Assembly: GCA_028095005.1 (NCBI GenBank)
Contig: CM051459.1
Location: forward strand, 146,858,901-146,922,900
DNA from: Rhynchospora pubera
Taxonomy: Eukaryota > Streptophyta > Magnoliopsida > Poales > Cyperaceae
Direction of reading: 5' to 3'
DNA length: 64,000 bases
Positions 34,128 to 44,463 of this stretch are shown here, in pieces (within the stretch, counting starts at the first letter, position 1; each line of letters begins with the position of its first letter). The position numbers were made by a program, and so were the translations under genes. The notes below the pieces were generated by a model. That model made no database searches. It saw only the letters and a list, made by a program, of their open reading frames with translations, and was not told where the DNA came from.

Positions 34128-34940
34128 TTCATTCGTTTTGAGAACGAATGCAAATCCGTTAAGCACGAAAGTCACGTAATTCAGTTTTTTAAAGCTTTCT
34201 GCAGCAGCACCAGCATCCTCTACAGCCATAAAAAGGACTGCTCCAAGCAGTCCTTTTTATTTTTTTTAATTTGTTTAAATTTTAAAATTCAAATGGAGAA
34301 TCCAAACCATTGATCTTGTTAAGTTTTATCGGCGATGCATTTTCATATAAGTTTTATAAAATTTGAAGTTGATTTGATACTTGATTAAGTGACCAAATTA
34401 TGAACGTATTAGAATTAATCAAACCAGGTTCGTTCATTTGTTGACCACTTAATCAAGTATCAAATCAACTTCAAATTTTATAAAACTTATATGAAAATGC
34501 ATCGCCGATAAAACTTAACAAGATCAACGGTTTGGATTCTCCATTTGAATTTTAAAATTTAAACAAATTAAAAAAAATAAAAAGGACTGCTTGGAGCAGT
34601 CCTTTTTATGGCTGTAGAGGATGCTGGTGCTTCTGCAGCATCCGTTGAGAACGGATTTCAACCTGTTTATAACGAAATTAGATCGGAATTCAGTTTTTTA
34701 GAACATTTCTGCACCATCCGTTGATAACTGATTTGGATCCGTTAAGACGGAAGTCACTGAATTTACCTTTTTAGAGCCTTTCTGCACCGTCCATTGAGAA
34801 CGGAGCTAAATCCGTTAAGACGTAAATCGCACGATTCCGCTTTTTGAAATCCTTTCTGCAACGCCCGTTGAGAACTGATCTTAATCCGTTTAAAACGAAA
34901 GTCACATAATTCAGCTTTTTAAACCTTTTCTGCACGGATG
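34128..34940. repeat. CCGTTnAGAACGG array (array 3), split by a foldback MITE
   Basis: 34128-34206 and 34641-34940 are one array interrupted by the element at 34207-34630. Units read GCAGCATCCGTTGAGAACGG, CCGTTAAGACGGAAGTCACT and TTTCTGCACCATCCGTTGA. A single further unit occurs at 35118-35200. Confidence 0.8.
34207..34630. mobile_element. Foldback MITE, Mutator-like, 424 bp (copy 2)
   Basis: Perfect ends GCACCAGCATCCTCTACAGC and GCTGTAGAGGATGCTGGTGC. The two halves are almost exact reverse complements, including GGACTGCTCCAAGCAGTCC at each end. The 10-bp target duplication TTCTGCAGCA is perfect (34197-34206, 34631-34640). Same length as the copy at 1369-1792; its more perfect ends suggest it is younger. 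Confidence 0.9.
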
Positions 34941-35461
34941 TGTTAGTGGTGAGAAACAGGATTGAAGGAGATACCGGGCCACCACAAGTGTACGTAATAC
35001 AGATATGTTATCCTTCAAAGCCCAACCCAGCTTGTAGTGCATAGTCATACGAAATAAATTTGTATTATTTAAAAAGGTCGCTTATGACTTATGAGATTAA
35101 TTTTGTCTTTTCTCATTCAAGTGGGATCCGTTTAAGAACTGATCATGCAAATCCGTTGAGCACGGAAGTCACAGAATTCAATTTTTTTAAAAATTTCTGG
35201 CTTTCGCTTTTTTTCGTTTTGAAGCAAAATGAAGGTTAAGCATTAACAATTCAGCTGGTGTGGCTAGTTCTTCTGAAAGGACTTTAACACAGGAAAATCT
35301 AGAAAAAAGAGGTTGGCCGTCTATTCAACACTGTGTTCTCTGTAATCATTTCGAAAAAGAAACAACTTCACACTCGTTCCTACACTGTCCCTTTGCAGCC
35401 TCAGTGTGGGCCTCAGTATCTGGGAGAGCAACACAACCGAGAATTACAGATGACATACAGG

Positions 35462-36641
35462 TAGGGATGAAAACGGATCGGATTTTATCCGATTCGATCC
35501 GCATCCGCATCCGTATCCGAAAAATGACGGATTCGGATTTTAAAATTCGTATCCGAACGGATACGGATATTTTTAAGCGGATGCAGATGCGGATGTGGGA
35601 AGACATTTGATGCGGATACGAATACGAATACGGATAATATCCGCATCCGAAATGCCTTAGAAAAATGGATATCCGTATACCAAGTCGTGGTCGGACACAG
35701 TAGAGGTGCTCCCGTGGCGCTCAGACGAGATGCGAGCGATATGAGAGGAGGAAGGGAGAATAAATAAAAAAACTTAGCGAAGCAGATTTCACAATAGAGG
35801 GTAGAGATGTTTTATCGCAATCCGGATTCGCTGTAGCGCGGGACATGGTGTAGCGCATTACGTGCCGTCTGATCTTGATCGGACGGTTCATTTTTTACGG
35901 GTCTATCAATCTAGATTACATGCACGGGACTCCCTTGTCCATTGGATCTTGATCAGACGGCCAGGATGCCTGGTGTAGCGCGGCAGCGAATCTCAATTTG
36001 TTTTATCGGATCAATGAAGAAGAAGAGAAGAAGAAGGTGCGGTATGGACGCGAAATTAGGGATGAAAGGAAAAAAATAGAAGTAAATAAAAAGGTTGGGA
36101 TCCGGATTTTTTGTGGCAGCGTGATATGAAGTGCAGTCGAATAGTCGATGCAACATCATCATTAATCAATATACATCATTACAGTAACTTGTAAATTTTT
36201 AACTTTTGAAAATTGAAAATGGGAAAGAGTCCCTCGTACACAATTATAACTATTTTTTATATAATAGGTAGTATTTATTGTAACTATTTTTTTTTAAGCT
36301 TGGATTAAAAATATACAAATGCAACTAACACTTTTTTATTATTTTTTATTTTATAAAAAAAGCGAATGCAATTATGTGTGGTATGTTGATGTGCGATAAA
36401 TTTTACGAAAAATACTAAAAGGATGAATAAAAAAAATTAAAATGCAATCCGTATCCTACAAAATGTATTCGTATTCGACCATATTCGATAATATCCGAAC
36501 CGTATTCGTATCTGATTAATATCCGAACCGTATTCGTATCCGAACGCATCCGTATTCATATCGGTACGTATCCCAAAAAAATATGGATACGGATATGGGA
36601 AGACCAACATCCGCTCCGTATCTGATCCGTTTTCATCCCTA
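35462..36641. mobile_element. hAT-like non-autonomous element, 1180 bp, inside the L1
   Basis: Ends TAGGGATGAAAACGGATCGG and CCGTTTTCATCCCTA are inverted. Perfect 8-bp duplication CATACAGG (35454-35461, 36642-36649). Both subterminal regions are packed with ATCCGTATCCG-type repeats, the usual arrangement of transposase-binding motifs. No transposase. It contains the MITE at 35818, giving three nested insertions. Confidence 0.9.
35818..35998. mobile_element. 181-bp Mutator-like MITE (copy 2)
   Basis: 10-bp target duplication TGTTTTATCG (35808-35817, 35999-36008). Shares GATCTTGATCGGACGGTTC, GGGTCTATCAATCTAG and ATGCACGGGA with the copies at 12124 and 47263. Confidence 0.85.
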
Positions 36642-36900
36642 CATACAGGAGTACTGGCTAAGAGGAAAAACAAATGGCAATACTTGGAACGACACACGTG
36701 GAGCCGCTATCATTTGGAACCTCAGGAAGGCGAGAAATGAGATGATTTTTGACTGTACGAACCCAAATATTTGGCAAACCTCACGGAGAGCTACTCAAGA
36801 CTGCGCTTTGGGAAACTCTTGTACATATTTTCTTTGGTTGTCTCTTGTAATTAAACTCTTGTACATATTTTCTTTGGTTCAATTTAAACTGTAGGTGTGG

Positions 36901-37841
36901 TTTTCGCCACCCTACCCTTAAAAAAGGAAAACAATTCAGCCGGTGGCTAAAAGCACAAAAGTAAAGAAATAGAGGAGAAAAAGAATGTAAAATAATGAAA
37001 GCTTAAAAAAAATATAATCTAAATTAGAAAATATCACAATAAAATTTAAAAAATAAAAATGTCTCAAAGTTTTTCATTCTTAAGGATTTTAGTAATCAGT
37101 AGGGGATTTCTTTTGATTCCTGAAAACTCTTGCACATCTTTTCTTCCATATATACTATAATGAAAGAGATGGCGAAAATATCTCTGACCTGACCAGCAAT
37201 ATGAATGTTATCCACGATTGAGGTATGGCTGAACCACTTGGTAGCAGAGATAAGGAGTGTATCACCGAGCAGAACAATCTTGAGCGAGTTGTAGTAAAGT
37301 AGTAAATACAAGAGTTAAAGAGTTTGTAGAGATGAGAGAATGATTAGCAGTCCATCCTACTGGGTAGAGATCATGGAAAGTGAATTTTAGAATCTGGGTG
37401 GACCAACTATGATGCCAAAATATGGTAGATTTAACATATGTAGTGATCTGAACTAGTCCAACGTGCAAAAGACTGTTTACATTGTTGAGTGTAGGAGACG
37501 GCTTACTACCAAGAGGGTAGATAGACTCATAGACAATTCATAATCTTGGAGCCTGCTGTCGAGAGGCTTCGAAAGTAAAGGAGAGGTGGCACTCCACTTC
37601 CATGCATAATCAGCTAAATGAAAATTTCTTCAGAGAAGTTGCTGTTGGGTCGACAGCATGTTGTTGGATTGGATATATGGATGGCAGAAAAAAACGAAGA
37701 AAAGCAGCGAGGGTGGGACCCTAAATTTCCGAAGAAAAAAGAGAGGGCTCTGTAGACTGAGGCAACAGAGAAGAAACCATCTGAGCTCTGAAGACCAAGT
37801 ACTGATTCCAGGCCGCAGAACAAAAAGCTTGTGAAAGATAA
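36901..37841. other. Non-genic DNA, possibly interior of a decayed element
   Basis: Only short frames. If 37842-38009 is an LTR on the minus strand, this would be its adjoining interior, but no gag or pol motif was recognised. Confidence 0.3.
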
Positions 37842-38009
37842 TGTTATTTCTTGTACTGGTAAAGTAACACAGGGAAGAAGAAATAGAATGACAGTGTAAT
37901 GAAAATGATTGTATTGAGTACAGATCGTCCTTGCATATATATAGACAATAAGTGCTAGCTAATACAATCCAGTATCTATAACGGTAAAATCAAGAACCCA
38001 AGTCTAACA
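37842..38009 (-). mobile_element. Possible short copia-type LTR
   Basis: On the minus strand it begins TGTTAGACTTGGG, has a CTATATATATGC TATA motif and a pyrimidine-rich GACGATCTGTACTC leader, and ends AAATAACA. That is LTR-like layout, but no partner repeat, primer site or target duplication was found. Confidence 0.35.
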
Positions 38010-38104
38010 CTGATCTCTAATTACATTTCTTAATTGCCCCCATTTTGTGTATTGAAGAGAAGCCGTATGCAGTGCTGATTTTTGGCATCGGTGGAATGAG
38101 GGCA

Positions 38105-38400
38105 TCACTTAATAATCACGGAAGTCACAAAAAGCAGTTTTTTAAAAGTCTACCCCATCCGTTGAGAACAGATATCAATATGTTTTCGAACAGAATTGTA
38201 CTCCACTATCAAACGGATGCAAATCCGTTAAGCCCAAAAGTCATAGAATTCAGATTTTTTTTTCCCTGCACCATCCGTTGACAACGGATCCCAATCCGTT
38301 TAGAACAGAATTAAAATCCAGTGGGATCCGTTTGCGAACAGATCAAATCCGTTAAGAACGGATCTCAATCCGTTTAGAACGGAAATGCCAAATCTCGTTT
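38105..38400. repeat. CCGTTnAGAACGG palindrome array (array 4)
   Basis: Units include CATCCGTTGAGAACAGAT, AAATCCGTTAAGCCC, CCAGTGGGATCCGTTTGCGA and CAATCCGTTTAGAACGGAAA. Same family as 20365-21105. Confidence 0.75.
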
Positions 38401-38541
38401 CCACTCCAAGACACCGCCATCTTCTCCTAATTTAAACCTACATTAAATCTGAAATTGAAGGCCTACATGGCTACATCTGATAGGAATCTCAAATGAATTC
38501 CAGAACAATTGGAGAGGAGCATAATTGCTGAATGAACATAT

Positions 38542-38729
38542 GCTCCATTTGGATGCGTTGAGAATAAGGTAGGAAGAAGGAAGAAGGGAAGAAATTTATT
38601 GGGAAGGGGTAAATTTATTGGGAAGTGTGTAACTTTTGTGAAGAGTTTGGATGGTTAGAAATAAATTTATTGGTAAAAAGTGGTTATTCCTTATTTCTTA
38701 TTCCGGGAAGAAGCCATCCAAACGGAGCC
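38542..38729. mobile_element. Tourist-like MITE, about 190 bp
   Basis: Ends GCTCCATTTGGATGCGTTGA and CATCCAAACGGAGCC. The interior (AATAAGGTAGGAAGAAGG, AGTGTGTAACTTTTGTGAAG, GTGGTTATTCC) is the reverse complement of 42289-42477. Confidence 0.8.
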
Positions 38730-39189
38730 ATAGTAATTTTCACCGTTACCTGATTGGGTGGTGTGCAACTTGGGAACGTCTTTACCTAATGTAACTTTTT
38801 GCTTTTTGTTTTTTTTATTTAATCTACCTCTATCATGTGTTATGCTCATCAGATCTGCACTGCATAATACGCTTTTCTGTTACTCAATATAACCTCATGA
38901 ATAACCAATTTCCCATTGTTGCTTTTACAATATGAAAATTTTCTAAAGATCCAAAAACTGAACAAATAGTTGCTGCTCTACAGAGATGAATTCCCTGATA
39001 CAAGAATGTTGTATACAATTTTAGAAAGCCCACCCTCTTGTTGTTATCAAAATTCAACTTCCCGAATCATTATACTTTAGTGAATGATTCAACTGGCCAG
39101 TTGAAATTTCACCTCTAACTCACCAACCGTAAGGATGGTATAATTCCAGTGCACAACAGCCGTACAAATTCAAATTTTCACAAGATTTG

Positions 39190-40437
39190 TGCTTATCGAG
39201 ATAATTTGTAGATAATTCACACTTAACTTTTTACATAATTGAGTACTGCATTGAATATTCACATCCATCTTCTTTTTGTTGTTTCCTAGTTGAGTTAATT
39301 TGAATTCATTGAGGTTAAATACTTTTGTTATACTAACGGAATGAAAAAAGGGTATCTTATATTCTTAAACAATTATATAAAGTGGAATTGAAAAGTAATA
39401 TTTTTTATATATCAGCGTGACGCCTGGTCAGGCTAAAGGTCACCCTCTTCACATCTGTTTCCTCCAATAAGGGCAAGGAAATTCTCTGAACAAACAAGGT
39501 CAGTGGCTGCACCAACTAGAGACTTGTTCTCATGACTTCACTTCCATTCTACTCCAGGTGAGGCTCGGACTCACTAAGATAAGTCCATGGATGAGAGCTT
39601 TTCATGGTGAGACTTTCTGGTAATATATGTTGCAATGCAATTGCAAAATCAAAACAATCAGTTTTTGTAGGATAATCTTCTGTCCTCATATTAGATGTGA
39701 AGTATACTTTTTGAACCTCAAAATTCTAAAGCAAATTCTAGATGGTAAATCCTTCCAGTCAGTAAAATCCAAGGAAAAAGAAACGGCCAGTAAAAGAATT
39801 ATACTCTTTGTTACACATGATGCTAAACAAGCAAGTTGGGAAAAGGTTATTTTACAGTATTGCATTTGCCTATGATGAGTGGCTTACCAGGGTACCAGTT
39901 TTGTTGTGTGTGATATCTCTCAAGTGATACCAATCCAGTACAGAGAGCCACTGTCTTGTGCTCTGAAGAAATTTGCCTCTCCTGTTTCGCTTAAAAATTT
40001 CTGTTGCAGCTGGCCTAAGAATAATTAACACTCTCCTTATGGCATATTTATAAGGACAAGAGAAGAACTATGTGAATGCTTGGACCAATATTACAGAAAG
40101 TACCAATGCAAGTACATATAGCGGTGATTACCTCCATAAAGGATGGAGTCAAAATTCTCTTAACACTTTCTTCATCTTCACTGAGCTTTCATTGCTGACA
40201 ACACGTAGGACTAAACCTTCCAATATCTCGCCTTTCACCTTTGTGTGATCCTTTGAACCTTCAACAAAAAAGAGGAAAAAACGGCATCTCTGTGAGATTA
40301 TTTCTTGTTGTCTATATATCCTTTCCAATAATTGAAAAAAGACAATTCTTTACCAAGCACAGATATATCTGTCACCTTGTTAAGAGCTTTGCAGATTCTT
40401 GTCGTGGTCCCTTCGCACATCTTTGGCTGTAAAAAGT
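39190..40437 (+). repeat. Duplicated block P, copy 2 (uninterrupted)
   Basis: 39190-39950 matches 15500-15895 plus 19603-19970. At 39563 it reads GAGGCTCGGACTCACTAAG, the empty site for the LTR retrotransposon. 39950-40437 has no partner recognised and no gene. Confidence 0.75.
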
Positions 40438-40952
40438 GCAGTTGTAGATTTCCTCTTACTTGGACAAATATTGCAAACAAATAACAATACTCCCTAGGAG
40501 TAAAATGAGTTCAATTGACTGAAGTCTTACACACTATCTAGCAATATCCCCTAATGGTACATTAGTACTTCAATCTCAACTATAACAATACATATGATGA
40601 AAGTATGCTAGCAGTATACTTAAGCCAGATCAGATGGTCCAAACCAATACATTTTAAAATCAGGAAAGGTAGTCAGATATTAGAAATTGAGGAGTTGATC
40701 CATTACCTTGTACAGAACAGCCACACTTGTAATAGAATTGATGTTATTTATGGTAGTTCTGTTACTGCTGTCACAACAGTTGGAAGAAGAAAAAGAGTAT
40801 CTTACTGGCAATATGTTCTTATAAAACAATGCTTTGGTAACAACAAAGGTAGATAGCAGCAGCCTCGTAGCATGTCAGTCTTATGCTTGTGTTCATTTTA
40901 TCAGGTCTAAATCAGAAGAAGCTCTAAATGTGATGAATTACATGAGCATGAC
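40438..40952 (+). repeat. Duplicated block Q, copy 1
   Basis: Matches 42030-42660 (CAATACTCCCTAGGAGTAAA, GAAAGTAT(G/A)CTAGCAGT, GGAAGAAGAAAAAGAGTATC). At 40744-40760 it reads GTTATTTATGGTAGTTCTG, the empty site of the MITE at 42289. Confidence 0.8.
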
Positions 40953-41046
40953 CTGTGCATGAAGCACACAGTCTTGTCCAGACAGAAAAATTGGCAAAGA
41001 CTGCTCTTGCACATCAGTTGGTGTGACATATCCTACTTCTTCAGCC
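40953..41046 (-). pseudogene. DEAD-box helicase (RH58-like) Q-motif exon, copy 1
   Basis: A 94-bp exon on the minus strand with acceptor CCAG and donor CAG then GTCATG. It encodes AEEVGYVTPTDVQEQSLPIF and LSGQDCVLHAQ, the Q motif and start of motif I of DEAD-box ATP-dependent RNA helicases of the chloroplast RH58 type. The TGSGKT half of motif I should follow in the next exon and was not found. Isolated gene fragment, duplicated at 41766. Confidence 0.75.
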
Positions 41047-41239
41047 CTGGTAAAAAGAACGAAAAATATAAGAGCACATGGCCATATGGGACTCCAAGGA
41101 ATGTAGGTTAATTTAAAATAATTGGTTGCAGATATAATCATTTCTGCATATAGAGTCATTGAAGGACATTGGTACCATCAAAGGGAGCAAGTGTTAAATG
41201 CCTTGTACCAATTTCGGAAGTATGATTTCTGTCAATTAT

Positions 41240-41600
41240 TTTGTTAGTTATGATTGGAAAGTTTCCAATTTGACTTCAATTGGATTCATATCGCAATTAC
41301 TTAGTATAATCGTCTCAAGAGAAAGTATGAGATGGTCATATCTAAGAGGTGCTTGATGAAATGCTAGAGATACCCTGTGGGTTTCCTGTTTATCTAGGTG
41401 CTCGATGAAATGCGATAGCAGGTTTGAGACCTATTTATTTCATGCCAAATTAGAGGGATACACGATTCACTGCATAAAGGTTTATATTAGGTGAGAGTAG
41501 AGGGATGTCAATATAAGAGGTGTTTGACTGAAAAGCTCAGGATCGGATCAAAAATCAGTAGAAAGACTTTGTATTTGATCATGAAGGGAAGGTGTTTGCA
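41240..41600. repeat. Helicase-intron repeat, partner at 49580-49930
   Basis: Shared sequence includes GATTGGAAAGTTTCCAATTT, GTATGAGATGGTCATATC, ACCCTGTGGG and GGATCGGATCAAA. Both copies lie next to RH58-like exons on the minus strand, so this is probably intron of the parent helicase gene. Confidence 0.7.
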
Positions 41601-41765
41601 GAAATGCCTAAGTGAGATATGACAAAGCTGCTTTTCCGAAAGAGAAAGAGAAAGAGAGGTGGAGCACCTGGTTAGTATGCTCTCTGGTACACGGCCATAT
41701 GGCAAAGCTCCCTGTCAAGTACACTGTAAGGTAACTGTGATGAGGAAATATAACCTGAGCATGAC

Positions 41766-41859
41766 CTGTGCACGAAGCACACAGTCTTGTCCAGACAGCA
41801 AAATAGGCAAAGACTGCTCTTGCACATAAGCTGGCATAACATATCCAACTTCGTCAGCC
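41766..41859 (-). pseudogene. DEAD-box helicase (RH58-like) Q-motif exon, copy 2
   Basis: Same 94-bp length and splice sites as 40953-41046. Encodes ADEVGYVMPAYVQEQSLPIL and LSGQDCVLRAQ. The change of TPTDVQ to MPAYVQ and HAQ to RAQ departs from the family consensus, suggesting this copy is the more decayed. Flanks 41745-42020 match 40936-41215. Confidence 0.75.
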
Positions 41860-42029
41860 CTGGAAAGAAAAAAATGAAAAATATAAGACCATATGGCCAT
41901 ACGGGACTCAAGGATGTAGGTGAATTTAAAATAATTGGTTTTAGATATAATTATTTCTGCATATAGAGTCAACGAAGGACATTGGTACCATCAAAGGGAG
42001 CAGGTGCTAAATGCCTGTCCAACGCAAAA

Positions 42030-42740
42030 AAGTGCAGTTGCTGATTTCCTTTAACTTAGACAAATATTGCAAACAGATAACAATACTCCCTAGGAGTAAA
42101 ATAAGTTCAATTGACCGGAGTCCTACACATATGATGAAAGTATACTAGCAGTGTACTTAAACCAGACCAGACGGTCCACACCAATACCTTTTAAAATCAG
42201 GTAAGGTAGTAAGATATTAGAAATTGAGGAGTCGATCCATTACCTTGTACAGATCAGCCACACTTGTAATAGAATTGATGTTATTTATGGCTCCGTTTGG
42301 ATGGCTTCTTCCCGGAATAAGGAATAAGGAATAACCACTTTTTACCAATAAATTTATTTCTAACCATCCAAACTCTTCACAAAAGTTACACACTTCCCAA
42401 TAAATTTACCCCTTCCCAATAAATTTTTTCCCTTCTTCCTTCTTCCTACCTTATTCTCAACGCATCCAAACGGAGCCTATGGTAGTTCTGTTACTTCTAT
42501 CACAACAGTTGGAAGAAGAAAAAGAGTATCTTACTGGCAATATGTTCTTATATAAAACAATGCTTTGGTAGCAATAAAGGTAGATAGCAGCAGCATCATA
42601 GCATGTCAGTCTTATGCTTGTGTTCATTTAATGAGGTCTAATTCAGAAGAAGCTCTAAACGAGCTTTCAGCTGAAAAACAAAGCAAATTTGCACACCGTA
42701 ATCATCTTTCAGTTCATTTTTGTGCTTCTCAACAAAATTG
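42030..42740 (+). repeat. Duplicated block Q, copy 2, with MITE
   Basis: Tandem partner of 40438-40952, interrupted by the MITE at 42289-42477. The right part (GCATGTCAGTCTTATGCTTG, TTCAGAAGAAGCTCT) also matches 20040-20120. Confidence 0.8.
42289..42477. mobile_element. Tourist-like MITE, 189 bp
   Basis: Ends GGCTCCGTTTGGATGG and GCATCCAAACGGAGCC. TAT flanks both sides (42286-42288, 42478-42480). Comparison with the unoccupied sister copy at 40744 confirms a clean insertion with a 3-bp duplication. Confidence 0.9.
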
Positions 42741-42815
42741 TTTTTATTTGGTTTAAATCGTTTCTCATGGATACTGTTTGATTGTGCTTAGTTAATGTAT
42801 AGGGAAGCCATAGAA

Positions 42816-43010
42816 GTCTAAAAGTCTAAAGTCTAAGCCTTTTATCCCAAACAAGTTGGGGTAGGCTAGAAATGACACCCCGACCCTGGTCATTTCTTGT
42901 ATATATGGCTGAGGTTTTACGCTGGCTCGCCAAGCCTATCGCAAGCATGCGGGCTTGAACCCTGGACCTCTTAGAAGAGAGCCAAGTGCTCTTACCACCT
43001 GAGCTACTAG
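42816..43010 (-). mobile_element. tRNA-derived SINE (Au-like), about 195 bp
   Basis: On the minus strand it starts CTAGTAGCTCAGGTGG, with an RNA polymerase III A box TAGCTCAGGTGG (43006-42995) and a B box GGTTCAAGCCC (about 42961-42951). A tRNA-unrelated body and the 3' end CCTACCCCAACTTGTTTGGG then AAAAGGCTT follow. The 3' end is almost the same as that of the RTE LINE at 58139-61498 and resembles the plant Au SINE family as I recall it. The sister block at 32887-32910 lacks the insertion. Not a functional tRNA gene. Confidence 0.85.
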
Positions 43011-43069
43011 AAAAAGTTATTGATGATTAATCCGTTAAATGTAAAAAAAAATGGAACTTGATGATTTTG

Positions 43070-43635
43070 CACCATCTGTTGAGAACGGGTCTCAATCCGT
43101 TTAGAACGGAAGTGAAAAATCTTGTTTCCTTCTAGAACAGAAGCATGATGAAAATAATAATGATTATGGGGCTAATTAACCTCAGATTATATTTCCTCAT
43201 AGGCTATATTTAGTAAAAAAGGAGACCCTATTTTCAGTGGCGGATCTAGAAAAAATATTTAGGTGGGGCTGAGTGCTCTAATGAATTATTTGATCGAAAG
43301 GTTCCTCTTCTTCTGTTTTTCAGCCCCACCTTTGAGTGCTTCAATGGCAAAAAAAATTCGCTGAGGCTAAAGAAGGGATCTAGCCATCTAGGAGCTCGAC
43401 GGCGGTAGGTGGGGCTCTAGCCCCACCCACCCCACCACTGGATCCGCCCCTGCCTATTTCTTTTTAGAAATCGATCTTCAACTTTTTCACTTCCGTTATA
43501 AAAGAAAACAAGATATTTCACTTCCATTCTAAACAGATTGAGATCTGTTCTCAACGATGATGCAGAAAGGTTTTAGAAAGCCTAATTCTGTGACTTCCGT
43601 CTTAACGGATTAAGCCCCGTTCTTAATCCCCGTTC
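43070..43635. repeat. CCGTTnAGAACGG array (array 5), two pieces
   Basis: 43070-43135 (CATCTGTTGAGAACGGGT, AATCCGTTTAGAACGGAAGT) and 43485-43635, the latter in inverted orientation (ACTTCCATTCTAAACAG, CAACGATGATGCAGAAAGG, TTCCGTCTTAACGGATTAAG). The inverted piece is unusual; the other arrays run one way. Confidence 0.7.
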
Positions 43636-44330
43636 TCCTCAGATTATATTTCCTCATAGGAGACCCTATTTCTTTTCAGAAATTGATCTTCAACTTTTTC
43701 TATAGCAAAGTATATAAGGCAGCAGCTTGCCTCCTGTAAATTAAGCTCAGAAATTATAAAGAAAATATTTTCTTATATTTCCTCATCGCATCGCAACATG
43801 GTATGAGAACATTAAGCTCTTGGGCAGCAAATCAAACCAAATTCTCAGCCAAAGAAAGGCAGCATAGAATCCATTAAAAAATTCCCCAAATTTCAGTTCT
43901 TATCAGCTTGAAATTTACCCCCAAAATCCTTTCTGATTCCATCCAGAAAAAAAAAACAATAAAAAAAAGGGAGAGAGCATCTGTTAAATCAAAACCTAGC
44001 TTCCAGAATTCAAATTTCAAAGCAGCACAAACCTTTCTCAAAATGAGCCAGCCAAGAAATCAACATACTGACCTCAGAATTGCTCAATGAAAAGAATTAC
44101 ATTACATGTTTGGGCAAAATCGGTCACGTTTGGCCTGGAGGCAGAGGGAAATTGGGTCATGTTACTGGTAGCAAAGAAAAACCAGGTCCTGCGAAGCCTA
44201 CTGATGAGGGGAAGCAGAAAATGGAGGAGTGGCAGATGGCAAATGGCAGGAGGCGGCAGGAGCAGGAGAATAGCGGTGGCTATGGCGCAAAGAGAACACG
44301 CAAGGGGGAGAAATAGAGGAACAAGCGAAA
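43145..44330 (+). mobile_element. Copia-type 5' fragment: LTR, primer site, gag remnant (copy 2)
   Basis: 43145-43798 is LTR-like, with an internal duplication (CCTCAGATTATATTTCCTCA twice), a TATATAAGG box near 43710 and the end GCATCGCAACA. Primer site TGGTATGAGAAC at 43799-43810 resembles the tRNA-Met site. 44080-44316 has an open frame from LLNEKNYITCLGK through GRGKLGHVTGSKEKPG to DEGKQKMEEWQMANG, the N-terminal domain of copia gag. No nucleocapsid or pol follows; the sequence changes at about 44330. Homologous to 33288-33900. Confidence 0.7.
43235..43452. mobile_element. hAT-like MITE, 218 bp
   Basis: Ends CAGTGGCGGATCTAG and CTGGATCCGCCCCTG. Flanks CCTATTTT (43227-43234) and CCTATTTC (43453-43460) are an 8-bp duplication with one mismatch. 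The sister copy near 33362 and the repeat at 43666 show the uninterrupted CCTATTTCTTTT. The interior has GGTGGGGCT facing AGCCCCACC. Confidence 0.85.
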
Positions 44331-44463
44331 TGGGACCCAATCGACAGGTGTTGGCCTGTTGCCTGTTGGTTCTCCATCCTCACCTCAATTCTCAAACCAA
44401 ACTGGAGAGGTGACGGTCTGACGGAGGAGGGAAAACCCTAGGTCCCTAGCTATCAGAGATCAC

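Larger units (their letters stand above)
35240..36900 (+). mobile_element. L1-type LINE 3' end, split by a hAT-like element
   Basis: 35269-35460 encodes LTQENLEKRGWP, CVLC and HSFLHCPFAASVW, the zf-RVT zinc-binding domain at the end of plant L1 ORF2. After the hAT insertion the frame resumes with WNLRKARNEMIF, also typical of L1 C-termini. A 3' UTR-like stretch with a repeated CTTGTACATATTTTCTTTGG ends near 36900 in an A-rich run. The 5' part is absent. Confidence 0.75.

Noticed and set aside
42951..43010. Functional tRNA gene
   Set aside because: A and B boxes are present, but the body continues into a LINE-like tail and the cloverleaf is not maintained; it is a SINE.
44087..44413. 108-codon frame overlapping the gag remnant
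   Set aside because: It is the alternative frame; the frame with the copia gag motif explains the region.
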